Source: Pseudomonadota bacterium
Lineage (GTDB): Bacteria; Pseudomonadota; Gammaproteobacteria; Burkholderiales; Thiobacillaceae
Direction of reading: 5' to 3'
Assembly: GCA_021791235.1 (NCBI GenBank)
Contig: JAJYXA010000025.1
Span: 1-6,954, forward strand
Length of the DNA stretch: 6,954 nt
The stretch's first letter is position 1. Each line of letters opens with the position of its first letter. Below the pieces are notes generated by a model, which saw nothing but the letters and a program-made list of their open reading frames with translations, was not told where the DNA came from and made no database searches. The translations under genes and the position numbers were made by a program. Of the stretch, positions 5,801 through 6,954 are shown piece after piece.

Positions 5801-5805
5801 ACTCC
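5801..5805 (-). promoter_or_regulatory. Ribosome binding site that fixes the lolA TTG start
   Basis: GGAGT on the minus strand lies 7 nt before TTG 5793. Together with the in-frame TAA between them it leaves TTG as the only credible start. A small hairpin GCCTGA (5812-5817)/TCAGGC (5821-5826) stands just upstream of this site in the leader and might influence translation. Confidence 0.7.
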
Positions 5806-5849
5806 AAAAGGGCCTGATGTTCAGGCGGACAAAACGCGGCAGGGTTCCC

Positions 5850-5887
5850 CAAACAAAACCGCCCTGCACTATAGCGTGCAGAGCGGT
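5850..5887 (-). terminator. Intrinsic terminator downstream of hppA
   Basis: On the minus strand, a 12-position stem with a single mismatch is formed by ACCGC-x-CTGCAC and GTGCAG-x-GCGGT (plus coordinates 5876-5887 and 5858-5869) with a 6-nt loop. It is immediately followed by TTTTGTTT (down to 5850). A GC-rich stem followed by a T-tract is the standard form of a rho-independent terminator. It lies about 150 nt after the hppA stop and 65 nt before the lolA start, so it should separate the two transcripts. The loop happens to contain TATAGT, which with a TTCACC 18 bp upstream could also be read as a lolA promoter. Confidence 0.7.
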
Positions 5888-5936
5888 CAGGGGTGAAGCC
5901 GGAAAACCCTGGAAAGCGTCAAACAATCCCGTTTTT

Positions 5937-6003
5937 GTCATTCCGGCGAACGCCGGAATCCAGTTGAATCAAGGCGCTGGACCCCGGTTTTCACCGGGGT
6001 GAC
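5937..6003 (+). repeat. Bipartite double-hairpin repeat, copy 4
   Basis: GTC is followed by hairpin 1, ATTCCGGCG (5940-5948)/CGCCGGAAT (5951-5959). The core is CCAGTTGAATCAAGGCGCTGG. Hairpin 2 is ACCCCGGT (5981-5988)/ACCGGGGT (5993-6000), then GAC. It is in the same orientation as the other three copies. It occupies the gap between the hppA stop and its terminator, so it would be transcribed in the hppA 3' untranslated region. Confidence 0.8.
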
Positions 6004-6034
6004 AAATGTACAAATCTCCCCAGGCGATCGGGTC

Positions 6035-6954
6035 TTAAGCAATCAAGGGCACGATCAAGAGCGCGACGATGTTGATGATCTTGATCAGCGGGTTGACGGC
6101 CGGGCCGGCGGTGTCCTTGTAGGGATCGCCCACGGTGTCGCCGGTGACGGCGGCCTTGTGCGCCTCGCTGCCCTTGCCGCCGTAATTGCCTTCCTCGATG
6201 TATTTCTTGGCGTTGTCCCATGCACCGCCGCCGGTGGTCATCGAGATGGCGACAAAGATGCCGGTGATGATGGTGCCGACCAGCACGCCGCCCAGGGCCT
6301 GCGGGCCGAGGGTGAGGCCGACGATGACGGGCACCGCGACCGGCAGCAGCGAGGGCACGATCATTTCCTTGATCGCGGCCTTGGTCAGCATGTCGACGCA
6401 GGTGCCGTATTCGGGCTTGCCGGTGCCTTCCATGATGCCGGGAATTTCCTTGAACTGGCGGCGCACTTCCACCACCACCGAACCGGCGGCGCGGCCGACC
6501 GCTTCCATGCCCATCGCGCCGAAGAGATAAGGCACCATGCCGCCGATGAAGAGGCCGATGATGACCATGTGGCTGGACAGGTCGAAGCTCAATGCGGGGC
6601 CGCCCTGCGTGGTCAGCGCATGGGTGTAGTCGGCGAACAGCACCAGCGCGGCGAGGCCGGCCGAGCCGATGGCATAGCCCTTGGTGACGGCCTTGGTGGT
6701 GTTGCCGACGGCGTCGAGCGGATCGGTGATGTTGCGGATGCTGTCGGGAAGCCCGGCCATTTCGGCGATACCGCCGGCGTTGTCGGTGATCGGGCCGTAG
6801 GCGTCGAGCGCGACGATGATGCCGGCCATCGACAGCATGGAGGTGGCGGCAATCGCGATGCCGTACAGGCCGGCCAGTTCATACGCGCCCCAGATGGCGG
6901 CGCAGACGGCCAGCACCGGCGCGGCGGTGGACTTCATCGAGACGCCCAGGCCGG
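6035..6954 (-). CDS. hppA: Membrane-bound H+-translocating pyrophosphatase, C-terminal part, runs off the window
   Basis: The visible 305 residues (about 45% of a typical protein of roughly 680) form the C-terminal part of a membrane pyrophosphatase, which couples hydrolysis of pyrophosphate to ion pumping across the inner membrane. Counting from the first Met (6937), the PPi/Mg2+-binding stretch [16 protein letters not shown] is at 45-60. Further on are [26 protein letters not shown] sequence and the conserved C-terminal [17 protein letters not shown] block. Several hydrophobic spans alternate with these loops. The motif [10 protein letters not shown] carries Lys at residue 82 (6694-6692) and Thr at 85, where K+-dependent enzymes have Ala and Gly. 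In this family that pattern marks K+-independent proton pumps. The stop is TAA at 6037-6035. Upstream codons continue in frame to the window edge, so the ATG at 6937 is internal, not the start. Copy 4 of the repeat and a terminator follow. Confidence 0.96.
   Translation of the reverse strand, partial: GLGVSMKSTAAPVLAVCAAIWGAYELAGLYGIAIAATSMLSMAGIIVALDAYGPITDNAGGIAEMAGLPDSIRNITDPLDAVGNTTKAVTKGYAIGSAGLAALVLFADYTHALTTQGGPALSFDLSSHMVIIGLFIGGMVPYLFGAMGMEAVGRAAGSVVVEVRRQFKEIPGIMEGTGKPEYGTCVDMLTKAAIKEMIVPSLLPVAVPVIVGLTLGPQALGGVLVGTIITGIFVAISMTTGGGAWDNAKKYIEEGNYGGKGSEAHKAAVTGDTVGDPYKDTAGPAVNPLIKIINIVALLIVPLIA

Noticed and set aside
5868..5897. lolA promoter with TTCACC and TATAGT
   Set aside because: The -10-like element sits in the loop of a stem followed by a T-tract, which is better explained as the hppA terminator. 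It is kept only as a secondary possibility.
3514..6003. CRISPR array suggested by repeated GC-rich palindromic units
   Set aside because: There are only four dispersed copies with irregular spacing, internal double-hairpin structure, no spacers of uniform length and no cas genes.

Overview
The window is GC-rich chromosomal DNA, most likely from a betaproteobacterium. This is an inference from three things: the tandem lolA and rarA genes, the G/C-heavy third codon positions, and the style of the protein sequences. No rRNA, tRNA or CRISPR array is visible.

Left part (1-2100), rearranged. The window opens inside the 5' end of an IS4-family (DUF4372-type) transposase on the minus strand. A possible insertion-sequence end lies near 261-290. 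Next, on the plus strand, is a metal-dependent phosphodiesterase/nucleotide pyrophosphatase-like gene with all its expected active-site residues. Its reading frame runs past the natural end of the family and into an out-of-frame remnant of a VapC-type PIN-domain toxin, so a rearrangement or deletion junction probably lies between about 1530 and 1610. Two tandem hairpins follow.

Middle part (1980-3640). On the minus strand, a SagB-like nitroreductase is followed 24 nt later by a possible 30-residue single-span membrane protein. Divergently, on the plus strand, lies a 90-codon gene of unknown function with a very good ribosome binding site, which ends at a strong 16-bp stem. Beyond the stem, on the minus strand, is an unrecognised ORF that looks frameshifted and truncated.

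Right part (3510-6954), conserved housekeeping genes on the minus strand. Reading in the direction of transcription: the C-terminal 305 residues of a membrane-bound proton-pumping pyrophosphatase (hppA, K+-independent type by its [10 protein letters not shown] motif), an intrinsic terminator, lolA with a TTG start, and rarA. The lolA-rarA order is the usual proteobacterial one. The often-seen neighbours ftsK (upstream) and serS (downstream) are absent, replaced by hppA and by the degraded middle region.

Four copies of an approximately 67-bp bipartite double-hairpin repeat occupy the intergenic gaps at 3514-3634, 5035-5102, 5113-5178 and 5937-6003. All are in the same orientation. The first appears to carry a roughly 57-nt insertion in the loop of its second hairpin. 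I see no convincing new multi-gene system. The points most worth a second look are this repeat family, the phosphodiesterase/toxin-remnant junction, the frameshifted unknown ORF and the two small proteins.
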